Source of the DNA: Bactericera cockerelli
Taxonomy: Eukaryota; Arthropoda; Insecta; Hemiptera; Triozidae
NCBI GenBank assembly: GCA_024516035.1
Contig: CM044962.1
Coordinates: forward strand, 6,252,608-6,316,607
Length of the DNA stretch: 64,000 nt
Direction of reading: 5' to 3'
Shown: piece after piece, positions 1 to 35,000 of the stretch
Layout of the letters: each line of letters starts with the position of its first letter
Position numbering within the stretch: position 1 is the first letter of the stretch
Translations under genes and position numbers: made by a program
Notes under the pieces: generated by a model
Told to the model about the DNA's origin: nothing
Database searches by the model: none
The model's input: only the letters and a program-made list of their open reading frames with translations

Positions 1-75
1 TTTGAACCTGCGCTTATAAGTTTACTTATAAGTATTTACTTATAAGGAAGTATAGTGTCCATAATAATTACGATG
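1..75 (+). repeat. 3' end of dispersed repeat H (fragment)
   Basis: The stretch reading GGAAGTATAGTGTCCATAAT resembles the end of repeat H, complete at 22853-23580 and 42238-42967. Only the terminus is in the window. Confidence 0.35.
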
Positions 76-78
76 TTA

Positions 79-132
79 TGGCTGTATGGCAAATTCCCAT
101 GATAATTAGAATAACCAACCAATGCCAAAAAA

Positions 133-163
<31 letters not shown>

Positions 164-472
164 TATTGTTCGGAATAGATATATTTCATTGTTATATTCA
201 TGTAAATAGAGCTTTGCTCGTTTAATGAACGAACCGGTAAACCCGGTGATATTATTATTATTATTAAATTGGCAGTATATTCTTTGTTCTGGTTTATTTC
301 AATTTGAAAAAAAAAGACTTTTTTTTTGCAACGGCTCTTGTAAATTGTTCTTAAAAAATAAACTGTCTGGATCAGTCGTCTATAGACACTAAAGTTGCAT
401 TGAGGTATTTTCGTGTACTTATTTTTTTTTTTTTTTTTGGCATTGGTTGGCAAGGCAAGGCCATTCCATACA
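79..472. repeat. MITE-like inverted-repeat element
   Basis: The left end (TGGCTGTATGG, then AACCAACCAATGCC) is matched in inverted orientation at the right end (GGCATTGGTTGG, then CCATACAGCCA). The stem is imperfect and the inside is AT-rich with A and T runs. No coding capacity is seen. Confidence 0.4.
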
Positions 473-1139
473 GCCAGTGTACTTACTTATATTAATTATA
501 AATGAATTATTTGTTTGTGTGTGTGAGAGTGTGGTAAAAATTATTTGGTATTACAGATTTGTATACACTAAAGTTCTATTAAAGTATTTTCGTGTATCTT
601 TCAAATAAAAGTTAGCGGGAAGTGGGCGAAAAGAATAAAACAAAATACATATAAAATCTGTTTTGTGTTAATATAGGCCTGTTATTGACGAGTGCTACTT
701 GACGAGCGCTCGCCTCCCGGCGAGCTTGATTAATTATTTGATAATATAGATTTGTAGACAATAAAATTGTGTATAGATAGTATGAACTAATTTGGATTTG
801 TGGAATTTTAGTTTCATCAGAAAGTTTGATTTGATTGATTTCGGTAGTGAAAAGTAAAAAAAAATTGAAGGTGAAATAAATCAATTTTCGGTAAGTAAAA
901 ATCTGTTTTTTGTTATAATTTTAGTACATGAAACAAAATTTTTCTTAATAGCTTCCTCTATGAAATTTATCATGAAATGTTAAAAAGAAAATCTTTTCAA
1001 GTTGAATAATGTACGTTTTTCTACAAAATGTGACCCCTTTGTACCTTGTTAACAGAAATATCGTTGCCTTGTTCACACTATTCAATGATTTTTATGTTAT
1101 TAATTTTTTTATAATCAGCCAATTTAATGTAGTAATATC
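473..1139. other. No gene seen; AT-rich intergenic
   Basis: Nothing codes here. A motif with ACTAAAGTT and TATTTTCGTGTA at 565-598 repeats one at 383-418 inside the preceding inverted-repeat element, suggesting a common older repeat. Confidence 0.5.
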
Positions 1140-1262
1140 TCTGTCACTCGATCCAAGGGTCTTGGGTTCAATCCCAGCTATGCCCAGGCTGCTTTTGTGA
1201 ATAGGTCTGGCCACCTACATTGTACTATGCAGTGATAATATGAGCTGAATGGTATAAATAAA
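1140..1262 (+). repeat. tRNA-derived SINE fragment
   Basis: A box-B-like GGGTTCAATCCC at 1162-1173 is followed by a non-tRNA body, as in SINEs. The 5' half is poorly preserved. Confidence 0.4.
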
Positions 1263-1571
1263 ATACATACCAAAATAATATTTATTGCTTACAATCTAAT
1301 GAAAAGAAGAAAGAAGGCGATGAAATGGAGGAAAAAGGTGCTGAAAAATAGAAAGAAGGTGGCGAGAAGAAATAATTGGTTTATAAGACCATTGGTTCTC
1401 AACAATCTTAATGTGTTAACAAGTTACAAGGAGCGCGGTAGCGGTCCGCCCTCCGAAGTGAAGATATGTTGAAATTTTTTGGGGAATTTTTTATAGGGTA
1501 GGGCGAACCTAACTTTTGAGACGCTCCTCATAGGTACTAAATATTTTCCAATATGTATTTATTTTTTGGTT

Positions 1572-1885
1572 TAACGTCGCTTTCAACTGGATGTTCATTG
1601 TTCAATCAAAACGTCCACCAATTTCAAATACATCGCTTTCAAATGCATGGTCAATTGGTCAAAGTGTCATAACTATCTCGACGGCCGGCAGTTTCCCCTC
1701 CATTTGCTGGAAACTCAGAAACCAGCTACTCAAATCAACCTCACACAGCCTGAGCGGGGCCGGTAATAGTCAGCATGACGAGGGTTTGAATTTGAATCGT
1801 CACCCATCCAAGTCCTAGCCTCACCGGAAGTTGCTAATCTCAGTGACTGAATGAGAACTAGTGTATTTCACACGGCGGCGACGAT
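1572..1885 (-). repeat. 5S rRNA-derived SINE
   Basis: Read on the minus strand, 1780-1885 resembles the 5S rRNA internal promoter region, with GAACTAGTG, a diverged internal control region and ACTTGGATGGGTGA. It is followed by a body shared with SINE family D and an AAAGCGACGTTAAACC tail. A 5S-headed (SINE3-class) element fits; a plain 5S pseudogene does not explain the shared body. Confidence 0.5.
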
Positions 1886-2419
1886 ATAGCTCTAATTATG
1901 TAATACTGAACCTGTTAAGTTTAGTTTTCTTTTCTTCCTGGCCTAGCTTGATTACTTACCAGTCCAGTTTTTCCCCCGTTGATAGAATCTAACTTACTTG
2001 TTGTTGGCTGGAGCTGCTGGAAGTTTTGCCAGGCTGATAAACATGATAAAGTTGCAAATACTTTTAATGAATATTAATATTGCAAAATAAATTACCTAAT
2101 AACTATGTATTATCGTGTTTCATAGGTGAGTAAATAATATTATGTAATATAAATAATGTTTCAGTGGGCAGCGCCCACTGAAAATTGAAAAGAATTTTCT
2201 TTTCAACATTTTATATACAGCTGGCTTTTTTTTTACTTTTTTTTCTTTTCTTTTTTTAACTGGCTGCGTTGCGACTTGGCGCGGTGCATTCACCGAGGCA
2301 TGGCCGTGATTAAATAAATAAGAGGTGCTTTGTCAATATTAACATACATTTTTTTATACCTCTATTGACTTAAGTCTAGATTTTGTGTATATTGTATTCG
2401 TCGAAAATTTGACCTACCC
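1886..2419. other. No gene seen; AT-rich
   Basis: AT-rich, with T runs at 2226-2260. No ORF, splice pattern or known repeat is recognised. Confidence 0.5.
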
Positions 2420-2885
2420 ACTCTTTCACATTTCTGGACGAATCATAGCCTCAGGATAGCAAAAAAGTTACTTTCGGCCATTGGTCCGTGCGTCTGTGTG
2501 TGAACATCACGATTTCTCGAGAAATTTGGTATGGAAATTAATTTTATACACCAGACGAACCACAAAATTTTTGGTTGAAATCGGGCCACAAAATCGGACG
2601 TAAGCGCCACTTCTTTGAACTGGTTGAAAATATAAAAAAAGTTAGAGAACAACATTTTCTTAGAATAAAAAAATAACAGGGGTTCTTGCGAATGAATAAG
2701 GGTAACACCCCACCATCTGATATGACCATGTAGTTTGAAAGCGACGTTAAACCCAAATTAAAAAAAAAACTTTCAACCAAGGTTTTCAGATTTCAGATAG
2801 TTATGAAACATCGAGATAATTATATGAAAACACAATACTTCCGATTTCTAATATTAGAAATTTCTCGGAAGTAAAAGAGAAATAA
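2420..2885. repeat. Repeat H relics and a 5S-SINE tail
   Basis: 2425-2520 matches the internal part of repeat H (TTTCTGGACG followed by an ATCATAGCCTC-like stretch). 2697-2770 matches the tail of the 5S-derived SINE. 2828-2876 is the H terminal hairpin in reverse orientation, centred on TCTAATATTAGAAAT. Confidence 0.4.
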
Positions 2886-2924
2886 AAAAAACCCCAAAAA
2901 AAATCAAGTTCAAGTAAAAAGTTC

Positions 2925-3154
2925 GACCGCTCTTACAGATGGTTTGGCGACTTCAGTTATGTCTGCCCTTACAGATGGTTTGGCGACTTCAGTTATGTCT
3001 GCCCTTACAGATGGTTTAGCGACTTCAGTTATGTCTGCCCTTACAGATGGTTTGGCGACTTCAGTTATGTCTGCCCTTACAGATGGTTTAGCGACTTCAG
3101 TTATGTCTGCCCTTACAGATGGTTTAGCGACTTCAGTTATGTCTGCCCTTACAG
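2925..3154 (+). repeat. 36-bp tandem array carrying acceptor plus start codon
   Basis: Seven 36-bp units have ATGs at 2939, 2975, 3011, 3047, 3083, 3119 and 3155. Each unit holds a splice-acceptor-like CCCTTACAG immediately followed by ATGGTTTGGCGACTTCAG, which is the start of NRF exon 1. Units 3, 5 and 6 carry TGG to TAG, closing the frame. Only unit 7 leads into open exon. Other open frames in this stretch are by-products of a 36-bp period. Confidence 0.85.
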
Positions 3155-25247
<22,093 letters not shown>

Positions 25248-25679
25248 TCCAGAGACCTGGCTCTCGTTCCAGGAACACTCTCCACTCTCATAGTCTCCGA
25301 ATCCCCATTTCAACTGAAATGGGCACCTATCTCAAGAACGGTACAAGCTAGAGACTTGAAATTCGGTACACAGGTCATAAGTGTATGGTTAACGCAGCAA
25401 GAAACTTTTGAAAAAAATCAGTTCCACCAGTGGCGGAATTTCGACCGCCATTTGGCGGCGTTTGGCGGTTCTGGTTAAACGATAAGAGATACGCAATTTC
25501 TATGAGAACAAGTTCTTCTTGTAATGAAAAGATAATAAGGGTGTCTATTCGGATAATTTTTTTGATATCTTGAACTTTCCGGAACCCGGTCCCAATTTAC
25601 TGGTATTTTTGAGGGTTCTGCTTAGCCCATAACTTTTTAATTGTTCATTCTAGATGGGGTTGTGAGAAATCAAATCCAA
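25248..25679 (+). other. NRF 3' UTR and repeat-like sequence
   Basis: No clear AATAAA is visible near the stop. The segment CTCAAGAACGGTACAAGC resembles common dispersed repeats. Confidence 0.35.
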
Positions 25680-25689
25680 CCCCTTAAAC

Positions 25690-26005
25690 AAAAAACAGTC
25701 TCGGAACCATCTCCGAGATCTAGGAACGAGATTGTATCGTCCTGTCTCGGATCCCAAAAAATGATATCGGAGACACCTAGGAGACCATTCGGAGACTGCT
25801 GCGGGACAGTCTACGTCCGCACCGTAGCGTCGATTGCTGGTGCTCGAGATTGCTCCAAGGTCGGTCTCGGGAACTGTCTCCGAGATCATTCTCGGGGACC
25901 GTCTCCGAGCCTTCTCGGAACCGTCTCCGAGAACATTCTCGGGGACTGTCTCCGATACTTCTCGGAACTGTCTCCGAAACTTCTCGGAACTGTCTCTTCT
26001 AGACC
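25690..26005. repeat. Subterminal TCTCCGAG motif cluster, left
   Basis: Alternating TCTCGGAAC and TCTCCGAG blocks every 20-25 bp. A similar cluster, less regular, lies at 35970-36180. Confidence 0.65.
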
Positions 26006-26149
26006 ACAGACCGTTTTAAATACCCTGGGAATTTTAGCTGTAAAACCACCTAAAAATAATACGACACATTTTTATAATAGAACATTTTTTTTATTGTGAA
26101 ATATAAAATAAAATAATTAAGAACAAAACAAAAAAAAAAGAAGAATACA

Positions 26150-26270
26150 CCTTAAAGAATGAAAAATCCCAATAAGAGACTAGGAACAATTGGAATAAAG
26201 AGATTGCCATAGGCAATAACCAATAACCCCGCCCTTTAGTTAGGACATATGTATAGGACATTGGATACGA
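26150..26270 (+). mobile_element. LINE 3' end fragment, family P
   Basis: GAGATTGCCATAGGCAATAA and CGCCCTTTAGTTAGGACAT. Confidence 0.45.
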
Positions 26271-27239
26271 ATTCAATTTTTAATATTAATTTTTCGAGTT
26301 TAAGTCAGTTCTAACTCAGTTAGGGTCCATTTCTGACCCCTAGTTGATAGAGATAATCCATGCTTATTTGACCCAAGGAATCTAAGGTATCAATATATTT
26401 ATGCAATCAATTTAGAAACATTAGAAAAAAAATTGACATGAAAATAAAAGTATCACATAAGTTCACATCTTAAAAGTATCTCTATCTTTAGTGACAGCAG
26501 ACTACCCAGACGGCACAGAAAGTGTTTAAAAAGATTTTAAAAACACTTATTTTGACAAGATTCAAACATTTTATAAAGCTTATTTTGACAAGGCTTAACA
26601 TTTTAGAAACACTTTTATAAGCTTACTATTTCCTCCCCCTGAGCATTTTATTAAGCTTATTTTTACAAGGTTTTGGAAATTGAATACCTACTTAATAATT
26701 AAGGGGCTCCATATTGAATTTCATACCACCGCCATTGCCCGGAAAAAATTGAAAATTGTGATTTCACAGGAAATTTTTAAAATTAATTTGGATTTGATGA
26801 AAAATATACTATTTCAAGGCAATTTGGTTCTACAATGATGAAAAGCTGTTGATGAAATGCTAACATTAATAAATAAGAAGACAATTTGTGTTTTTCAGTT
26901 TTATATTTTTCCATTTTCATGGTAAAAGAATTAAAAGCAAAAATATGTAACAAACAAAAACATGAAAAAAACAGAATATAATACATAGAATCAGCAGATA
27001 AATTAAGCCAAGTGGACTTAATTAATCTAAATCTATTATACATATAGGTAATTAAGAGAGAGATGTGCTGAAATGCCATCTTCCTGCCCAGCAGCAGGCT
27101 GCCCGAAGACAAAGACTACCAGAACAGAAGTTGAGATTATTAAAGATGAAATTAGGAAATAGAACCCAGAGAGAATTTTGACTATAATATGGCATTCATA
27201 AAAAAAAGAACAGTCTTCCAGAATTTTTTTTTTGTTTGA
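26271..27239. other. No gene seen
   Basis: AT-rich. A loose repeat of TTATAAAGCTTATTTTGAC lies at 26560-26660. No ORF of note. Confidence 0.45.
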
Positions 27240-27980
27240 TTAAAGTGGGTTTTGCAGGAAACTCACAAACCTGTTACCCACATTAAGCTCACCGAGCCTT
27301 AGTTGGGCCATTTTATTCTGAATTTACTGGGAATAGTACCAGGTAGCCACATTAACCTCACCCAGCCTGATAAAGGCTGTGTATACACATGTCAGCCTCA
27401 TATTTTCTAAAGAAGGAGAATTATCTGTTTCACAACAACAAAAATGAACCAAAATCTTTAGATTACGGGGAGTAGTCAAATCTTGAATAATACAAGCTAC
27501 TGTTTTAAAAATTAAAATTAATGAACATATTATAGTAAAAAATGTACTTATTACAAGTAAAAAAACTGTCTAAATTTGCAACACTTAATACTTCTTCTAA
27601 ACTTACAATATTTTTTTTTTATGTTATAGCTGGTTCATGAAAAACCCCTGTCCTGATTTGAGATAGTGAGGATGGGAATTTCATTCTGAATTTAATGGGA
27701 ACAGTACCAGATACCCACATTCACCTCACTCAGCCTGAGTAGGGCTAGATATACCAGCCTCACATTTTCGGAGAACAGATTTATTTATTTAAAATAAAAA
27801 TGGGGGTTGTATACTGAATTTACTGGGAATAGTCCCAGCTACCCACATTAACCTCACTTAGCCTGATAAGGGCTAGGAATGCCTCATTTTTAAAGGGAAC
27901 AGAATTGCTGTTTGAAAGAAAAAAAAAAACTGTGAATTGAACACAGGATCTATTGATTATGGAACAGTATAGTCAAATGT
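27240..27980 (-). repeat. Three decayed SINE family D copies
   Basis: CCACATTAACCTCACCCAG-like blocks at about 27280, 27345, 27720 and 27845, all reverse and diverged. Confidence 0.45.
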
Positions 27981-28978
27981 GAACCTATTAAAAAGCCTTT
28001 AGCTAGTCAGTTCTCTGTTCATAGTTGTCTAGCAAAACACTGGTCTTTTCCCTGTTTAAAATCCCCCAGTCAGACACCTGTTAAGAGTGTGATTCTGATT
28101 AAGTGGAATATCTGGAACAGGTTAATCTCCAGCATTTCCACATACATATCCTGGTTTGACTATAAAACAATGTAAAATGTAAGATATTGTTTAGATATTG
28201 CTTACCCCACTAATTGGAGTGTAAAACTCACTTATGATTAATGCATGGAAATTGGTACACTTTAGAACAGTAAACTTTTTAAAGTAGAGAAAAATTTCTT
28301 TTTAGTTACACCCTAAAACTATGATGTAGGAACTTTAGAAGAGTCAACTTGCTGGACTTTTATCAGAAATTGTTAGATATAATTATTTTGTGTAAATCAT
28401 CAATTTGTAGTCACTTTCACTTATCCCATGTCAGGTTCAATATGTTTGAGGAGGGAGGCAGCTTGAATAGGTTTCTTCAGGTTGAAGCTATGTTGGATTG
28501 GATGCACAATACATGTAAACAGGTGGAAAATATCATGTGGATTTCCTCCATAGATCATAATTATTTTAGTAGTAGTATCTATTGATTGAGCACCAAGTTC
28601 TTCACGTTCTTTAACTGAAGACGGCTATTCTAGCCTTTATCTTGGTGATAATTATTTTAAATGCTAGGTCCAGTTTAAAAAGATATTATGTTTGCAGACA
28701 TATTGACCATTACTTAAATTACTTAAAACACGTTTTATTAAATCACTTATTTGGATGAGCAGAAGTCACTGATGCGAAATTACTTATGAAGTTATCTTAG
28801 GAATGAGATTACACATAATATTGACGGTAGTTTCTCAAAATACTGTATAAAATATCTTTACCTCTTATGTATTTGAGTTTTACTAATTATCTCAGGAAAA
28901 CCAATTAATTTATTCAAATTGCAGAATTCACTCGATTTAGAAAATGTTTTGCAAATTTTACTTTCAATTTCCGGTGTT
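27981..28978. other. No gene seen; AT-rich
   Basis: Only short ORFs; 28020-28075 weakly resembles repeat J. Confidence 0.45.
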
Positions 28979-28983
28979 GCCAC

Positions 28984-29478
28984 TGAATTAATGTAGTAAC
29001 TGGGGCTTTGAAGCCGAAAGACCTAAGTTTCCCAGTTACTGGGGTTTGACGAAGAAAAGGCCGCTGGTTCAATAACGCTACTACAAAGGGGTGTATTATA
29101 AGGTACTAAAGAGTATTAAATTTACACGGAAAGATAAAAGGAAGAAATAATCTACTACTACGAAATGAGATTGGATGGTCTTACCTTGAGTACTTGTACC
29201 AAGTACTTACGTACGCCTTTAGAAGTGGATCAAAGGGGGTAGATTGAGGAAGGAGCGAAGACGTACCCTGCCTGACCACTGTTTGTAACAATCTGAACGA
29301 GGCATCGTCGTTCCCAATCTATCGTACCGAATTTCTGTGGCTTTCTTTGTAAGAACATATGATATGCCTATCATCTGATATCGAAGTGTTATCTCTAACA
29401 GTTAGGGGCGTAGAGATCGATTGATATGCGCGGGGAAAGTTTGGAGGCAATTCAAACTGGAGTCACATGGCGTGAACA
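28984..29478 (-). repeat. BEL 3' LTR
   Basis: 495 bp; differs from the other LTR at one site that I noticed (GGAGC against GAAGC, near 29252 and 35736). Confidence 0.93.
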
Positions 29479-29853
29479 TCCCCCCAGCCTTGAAAGAGTG
29501 CACTTTCAACCATTCAAAAACAATGCAAATAATAAATGAAAATGGTTAAAAGCAAATAATGCAAAATATCAAGAACAAAGAAAGTTACAGTAAATTAGCA
29601 ACAATAGATAACTACAACTACAAGATTATATGTATATAAAAAAAAGGGGAAATTGCCTGAGCAAAACTACAAAACAAAATAAAAATTGAACTTATCAAAA
29701 CTACAAAATAAATCAAAATTGCCTTAGCAAAATACTGAAAAATAGAAATTTGCCTGAACGAATCACCAGTGCTACCACCATGAAGAAAAATGAAATTTAT
29801 TTACAAGTCTCATCATATTATAATGTGAAACATAACAATAAGTAGGTAAGTAC

Positions 29854-30579
29854 CTACTGCGAAGGTAAGGGGCACAGTTTATTAACTGGCCGCTTCAATT
29901 CACCCTTTTGGGTTTTAACTAGAGCCACGCGAGCAACACCGTCCTTCCCAGGATAAGTCTCTACTACTTTAGCAAGTGACCAATGTAAGGGTGGCACATT
30001 GTCCTGCTTTATTAAAACTATTTGTCCTGGACTAAGAGGCGAGGAACTAGTGTTCCATTTTTCACGCGACTGTAAGTCATGCAGATATTCGGAGTTCCAA
30101 CGTTTCCAAAATGTTTGGATAATTTGATCCAATAACTTATATCGAGTAAGTCGATTTGGATTTTCATCTACTACGTCTGAGGCCGGTAGGCTTTCTAATG
30201 GAATTTGGGTCAAAAAATGTGCAGGAGTGAGGGCACTCGGTTCTGAAGGGTCTGAACTCAAGACACATAATGGACGAGAATTCAATAGAGCTTCTATTTG
30301 TGCTGAAATAGTACACAGCTCTTCAAGTGAAAGTATTTGAGTGCCTACACACCTATACAAATGTGATTTGACAGCCTTTACATTAGCCTCCGAGATACCA
30401 TTGAAGTGAGCTCCAGTGGGAGGAGTAAACTGCCAGGTTATCCTACGAACAGATAACTCCTCACTGAATCGAACTTTATATTCGCGAGAGTTTAATAATG
30501 TGTATAGTTCATCAAGAGCGTTTTTTTGCACCAACGAAATTCGTACCGTGGTCTGACAAGACACTTTGGCAAGGACCAC
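29854..30579 (-). pseudogene. BEL pol, part 3: integrase end and C-terminal domain
   Basis: Carries the rest of the integrase core, including the catalytic Glu region (FNGISEANVK), and a DUF5641-like C-terminal domain (GQIVLIKQDNVPP, LHWSLAKV). It is in a different frame from part 2. The shift lies at a run of seven A (minus strand) near 30525. The first residues of this open frame overlap part 2 and are not the real sequence. Confidence 0.85.
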
Positions 30580-32041
30580 GTCGGGCCAAGAAACGCTTGA
30601 ATGCGTCTAAGAAAGTGGGAGTAGATAGATCAGAAGCGACCTCTAAATGAATAGCTTTTGTTGCCAAACATACGAAGATACAAATGTAGGCCTTCTGACT
30701 CTTCTGCCCACGTCTACGAGAAATAGTGATATAGAAGGGTCCCATGAAGTCTAGTGCTATGTTAAGAAATGCTTTAGCCTGCTTGAGAACCCTTTCTTTT
30801 GGTAAGTCTGACATAAATGGATTTTGCGACTTGGGAGACAATCTAAAACAAGTATTGCAATCTTGCACGATTTTTCTAACGAAGTTTCTGCCCCCTAAAA
30901 TCCAATATTTTCTACGAAGTATAGAGAGTAATAAGTGAGGGCCGGTATGAAGATTAGTACGATGGTAATATTGAACTATTAGTTTTACAACATGTACCTT
31001 GGCAGGAAGAACAACTGGATGTTGCTGCTCATAACCCAGATCTGAGTTTCTAAGACGACCGCCCACACGAATAACTCCATTGTCCAAGAATGGACTTAAT
31101 TTGACGAGGACTTTACTACAAGGTAAATTATTTTTCAATTTTTCGATATCAACTGAGAAGTGTTCATTTTGAATTATTTTTATTACTTCTATCTCTGCCT
31201 GAATTAAATCTGAAGATTCCAACAAACCATCGCTCCTCCTGGGGAGTCTCTTTAAGAACCGAAGTACGAAAGCAACTACTCGTAATAATCTAAGCCAGGA
31301 TGAGCACCTGAGAAATAATTGTTTCAAAGGATGTTCTGCGACTAAGTTTTCAGTCTCGACCAGCACAACACATTTCCTTTCTGGTACAGAGGTGTCGATC
31401 TCTTGACTAAAATGAATGATAGGCCAATCCGCATCAGATTTGATTAACCACGGAGGCCCTTGGAACCAAATAGAAGTAGCACAGAATTCGGAGGGTTTTA
31501 AGCCCCGCGATAAACAATCTGCTGGATTTTCAGAACCCAATATTTTACACCAGGCAGTGATATCCACATTCTCTTGTATTTTGCTGACTCGATTAGCTAC
31601 GAAGGTCTCCCATAAATGAGGGGAAGCATGAATCCACGACAAAACTACAGTTGAATCTGAGAAGCACATTACTTTCTCAATAGTGAATCTAAGTTTATAA
31701 CTATCTACGACTGTCTGCATTAACTGAGAGAGCAGTAACGCAGCACATAATTCTAAACGAGGAATAGATTGGGACTTAACCGGTGCCACTTTTGATTTAG
31801 CACAAATCAAATTTACTTTGACTTCTCCACTAGGGTAGGTCACTCTGCTGAAGATCACGCCCCCATACCCTTTGATGCTTGCATCGGCGAATCCGAATAA
31901 TTGCAGCGTGCATTTTTCTACTACGAATAGGTGTCGAGGGAATGACAAGTTAGCTAGCATAGGCAACTGATCTTGGAAGGTGTCCCAACTTTCTACGATG
32001 TTAGGGGAGGAGTTTCGTCCCACGATAAATCTAAACACCAC
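30512..32041 (-). pseudogene. BEL pol, part 2: RNase H and integrase
   Basis: RNase H region (LFGFADASIKGYGG, PRLELCAALLL, CFSDSTVVLSWI), then an H2C2 zinc-binding motif (YYHRTNLHTG to CNTC), then the integrase core start (LDFMGPFYI, SDHGTNFVG). The real start is upstream in another frame. The open frame here is cut by an indel-like shift at each end. Confidence 0.88.
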
Positions 32042-35000
32042 AACTGTTGAATGAGCTGCTTAGCCCACAAGATGACAGGAGCAAGAAGGCCCAGAGGATC
32101 AAATAATCGACTAACAAGTGACAACATGTTGCGTTTGGTGCATGGTTTTTTGTCAATGTTTATTTTAAAATAAAAAATATCCTGGTCGGAACTCCACTGC
32201 AAACCTAATATTTTTACAGAAGAGTCGCCATCCCACTGAATAATTTCTGATAATCTATCCGCAACTGGTACCTTCTGCAAAACCTCCTCTGAATTGGACG
32301 CCCACTTAGTGAGAGTGAACCCCCCAGCCTTGAACAAACCCACCATTTGTTCAAAAAGATCACACGCCTGGCGAGAGTTCTGTAAGCTTGTCACTAAATC
32401 GTCCATGTACAGGTCGGTCTGAACCCTTCTAGCTGCAAAGGGAAAGTTATGCGCCTCGTCCTCAGCTAACTGCCGCACCGTTCGTAAAGCAAGGAACGGT
32501 GAACAAGTTAAACCGAAGGTAACCGTGGTCATCATATAAGTCAACAACTCATCGTGTGGATGAAACCTCCAGAGAATCTTCTGATATTTCCAATCATCAG
32601 GATTCAATTTAATTTGCAAAAACATTTTTCTGATGTCCGCTATCATAACAATAGGAAAAAGACGAAAATTTAATAAAACTACAAAAAGATCCGTGTACAG
32701 CTTGGGACCTGCGTACAATAAATCATTTAAAGATTTAGTACTTGAAGACTGCATTGAAGCATCGTAGACACATCTAAACTTGGAACTTGCCTTATCAGGC
32801 CTTACCATGTGGTGAGGAATGAAAAATCCTGAGCGATCAGATTGATCAGGTGCGACACACAAATAACCTTCATCTAGGTGCTCCTTGATGACGTCATTAT
32901 AAGCTGACCGCAACTCTGCATGAGACTCGAGCTTTCTCTCCTGGCTGAAAAACCTATTGCGGGCAAGATGATAAGAGTCGCCTAACTCAGCTGGGCTGCT
33001 CTTGAACGGAAGAGAAACAGTGTAAGAACCGTTGTCATTTCTGTAAACGGAAGATGTATATAGTTCCTCACACTTTTTATCATCACTATTTAACATGACC
33101 GGCGCTGAAACATTCTCTAATTCCCAAAAACGTTTAATTAGACTGTCAACGTGGGGCTCCTGGAATGCACAGAATGAATTAGATGTATTGTCCTCTATAT
33201 CTATAGAATTCACAGGTACTTGACCCATAACCACATAACCTAGTACAGTATTCAAAGCGACAACACTATTACTAGGACTGGTGACACGGTGACCTAATAT
33301 CAGAGAAGGGAAAATTTGAGCACCGAGAATGCCAGACACAACGTCTGGTTTCATGAAATCATCAGCGAGAGGCAATTGTTCCAAGTAATGCAAGTTAGAC
33401 ATATCTACAGGTTGAGAAGGCAACCTGTCTACTATTTTATCTACTACGAGGGCATGAATCGAATATTTAACTCTGTTATCTAACCTAGAGGCGAAAGTAA
33501 AGTTCACCTGCCCGTGAACGGGATTCGAACCCATACCTAAACCCTTGATAGTCTTGGTAGCATCTTTGTTTAGAGGTAATCCTAACTTCTTACGAGCTGA
33601 TTCCAATATCAAATTACTTTGACTACCTGAGTCTAATATAAAACGAAAAGAATGGTAAACACCGTGTCTATCCGGGATTCGAACCTGAACTGTAGACAAG
33701 AGAATTGTACCTCCGTTACCAATAGGTATCTGATTGTTATCAGAGCACAGAGCATTAACGTAAGGTGTATTGTCTACCGAGGAAGAGGGGGGAGAATTAT
33801 GATTCTCCACATCCACATTACCAAGGTGTTGACTACTACGAGAATTTTCTGAAGCTTTAGCCTTTAACTCCCGAGGTCCTGATTTGGTACAGTCAGACTT
33901 ATGATCTTTGAAACAAAGCAACGTGTTATGCTTAATTTTGCAATTGAAGCACGTGGAATTATTTTTGCACTCATTAACCTTATGGGCACCTGAGAGACAG
34001 TTGACACAGAGAGAATATTGCTTAATTTTACAGAACCTATCTTGAGGAGAAAGTTTTAAAAACTTCGAGCATTTGAATATGGGATGGTCATTGTGACATA
34101 TCTCACAAGATGCACTAGAAGTGCTATTTACAACAAAGGTATGAGGACCCTTTGATTTTACTGGTGGGAAACCCGACTTAACGCCTGAGGTACCCAGACC
34201 ACCACTACTATTTATACTACTACTATTACTACTACTAGTGCTAGGTGAAACTCTGTTCAGAATTTTGGCATGCTCTTGAAGAAAAGAAAGTAACTTGTGA
34301 AATGTAGGCAACTCATCTTTTTTAAGTGACATTTCGAAGGTTTTTACAGTTTCTGGGCAAAGTTTATTACAAGCTAAATGAACAAAGATATAATCATCTA
34401 GATTTTCAATTTTCAAGGCCTTAAGGGCCAACACAGTAGCACAGAACTTGTCAGTAAACATGCTAAGGCTATTCCCTGACTCAATTTTGAGAGGTTTGAA
34501 ATTTATGATTGAATCTAAGTAAGAGCTCGAAAGACATCTTTTATCATTATATTTCTTAACGAGATTATCAAAAATAATATTATAATTCTCAGGCGTGGCA
34601 GGAATGCCGGCACAAGAACTAAGAGCCCTTCCAGAGAGTCTGGATATTAGGTATTGAACCTTTTGGGCGTTAGAAAGATCAGTTCTAACATGAATCATAG
34701 ATTTAAAGGACTCGTAAAAGATTACCCAGTCGGCAAATGACTCTCCGTTGAATGAAGGCAACTCAAGTGCGGGTAACTTTACTTTGACCTCGGAACTAGC
34801 ATTAACAGTTGAAATATTAGCCTGACTACTATCGGATTTTTTCAATTTTCCGTTTACTTCATCGAACTTATCTTTTACATAACCATAGATGGTTGTGAAG
34901 GACTCTAGCATTTGGTAGTTCGGTTTGGAATCTGGCTTGATCTCAATTTGAAGCATATTGATATCATCAACTACCTGACAAAACGATGTATACACACTGT

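Noticed and set aside
1572..1885. Genuine 5S rRNA gene
   Set aside because: Diverged, and attached to a SINE body and tail; most likely a 5S-headed SINE.
25641..26099. 152-codon protein and its overlaps
   Set aside because: Frames through the TCTCCGAG motif cluster; no family motif and low complexity.
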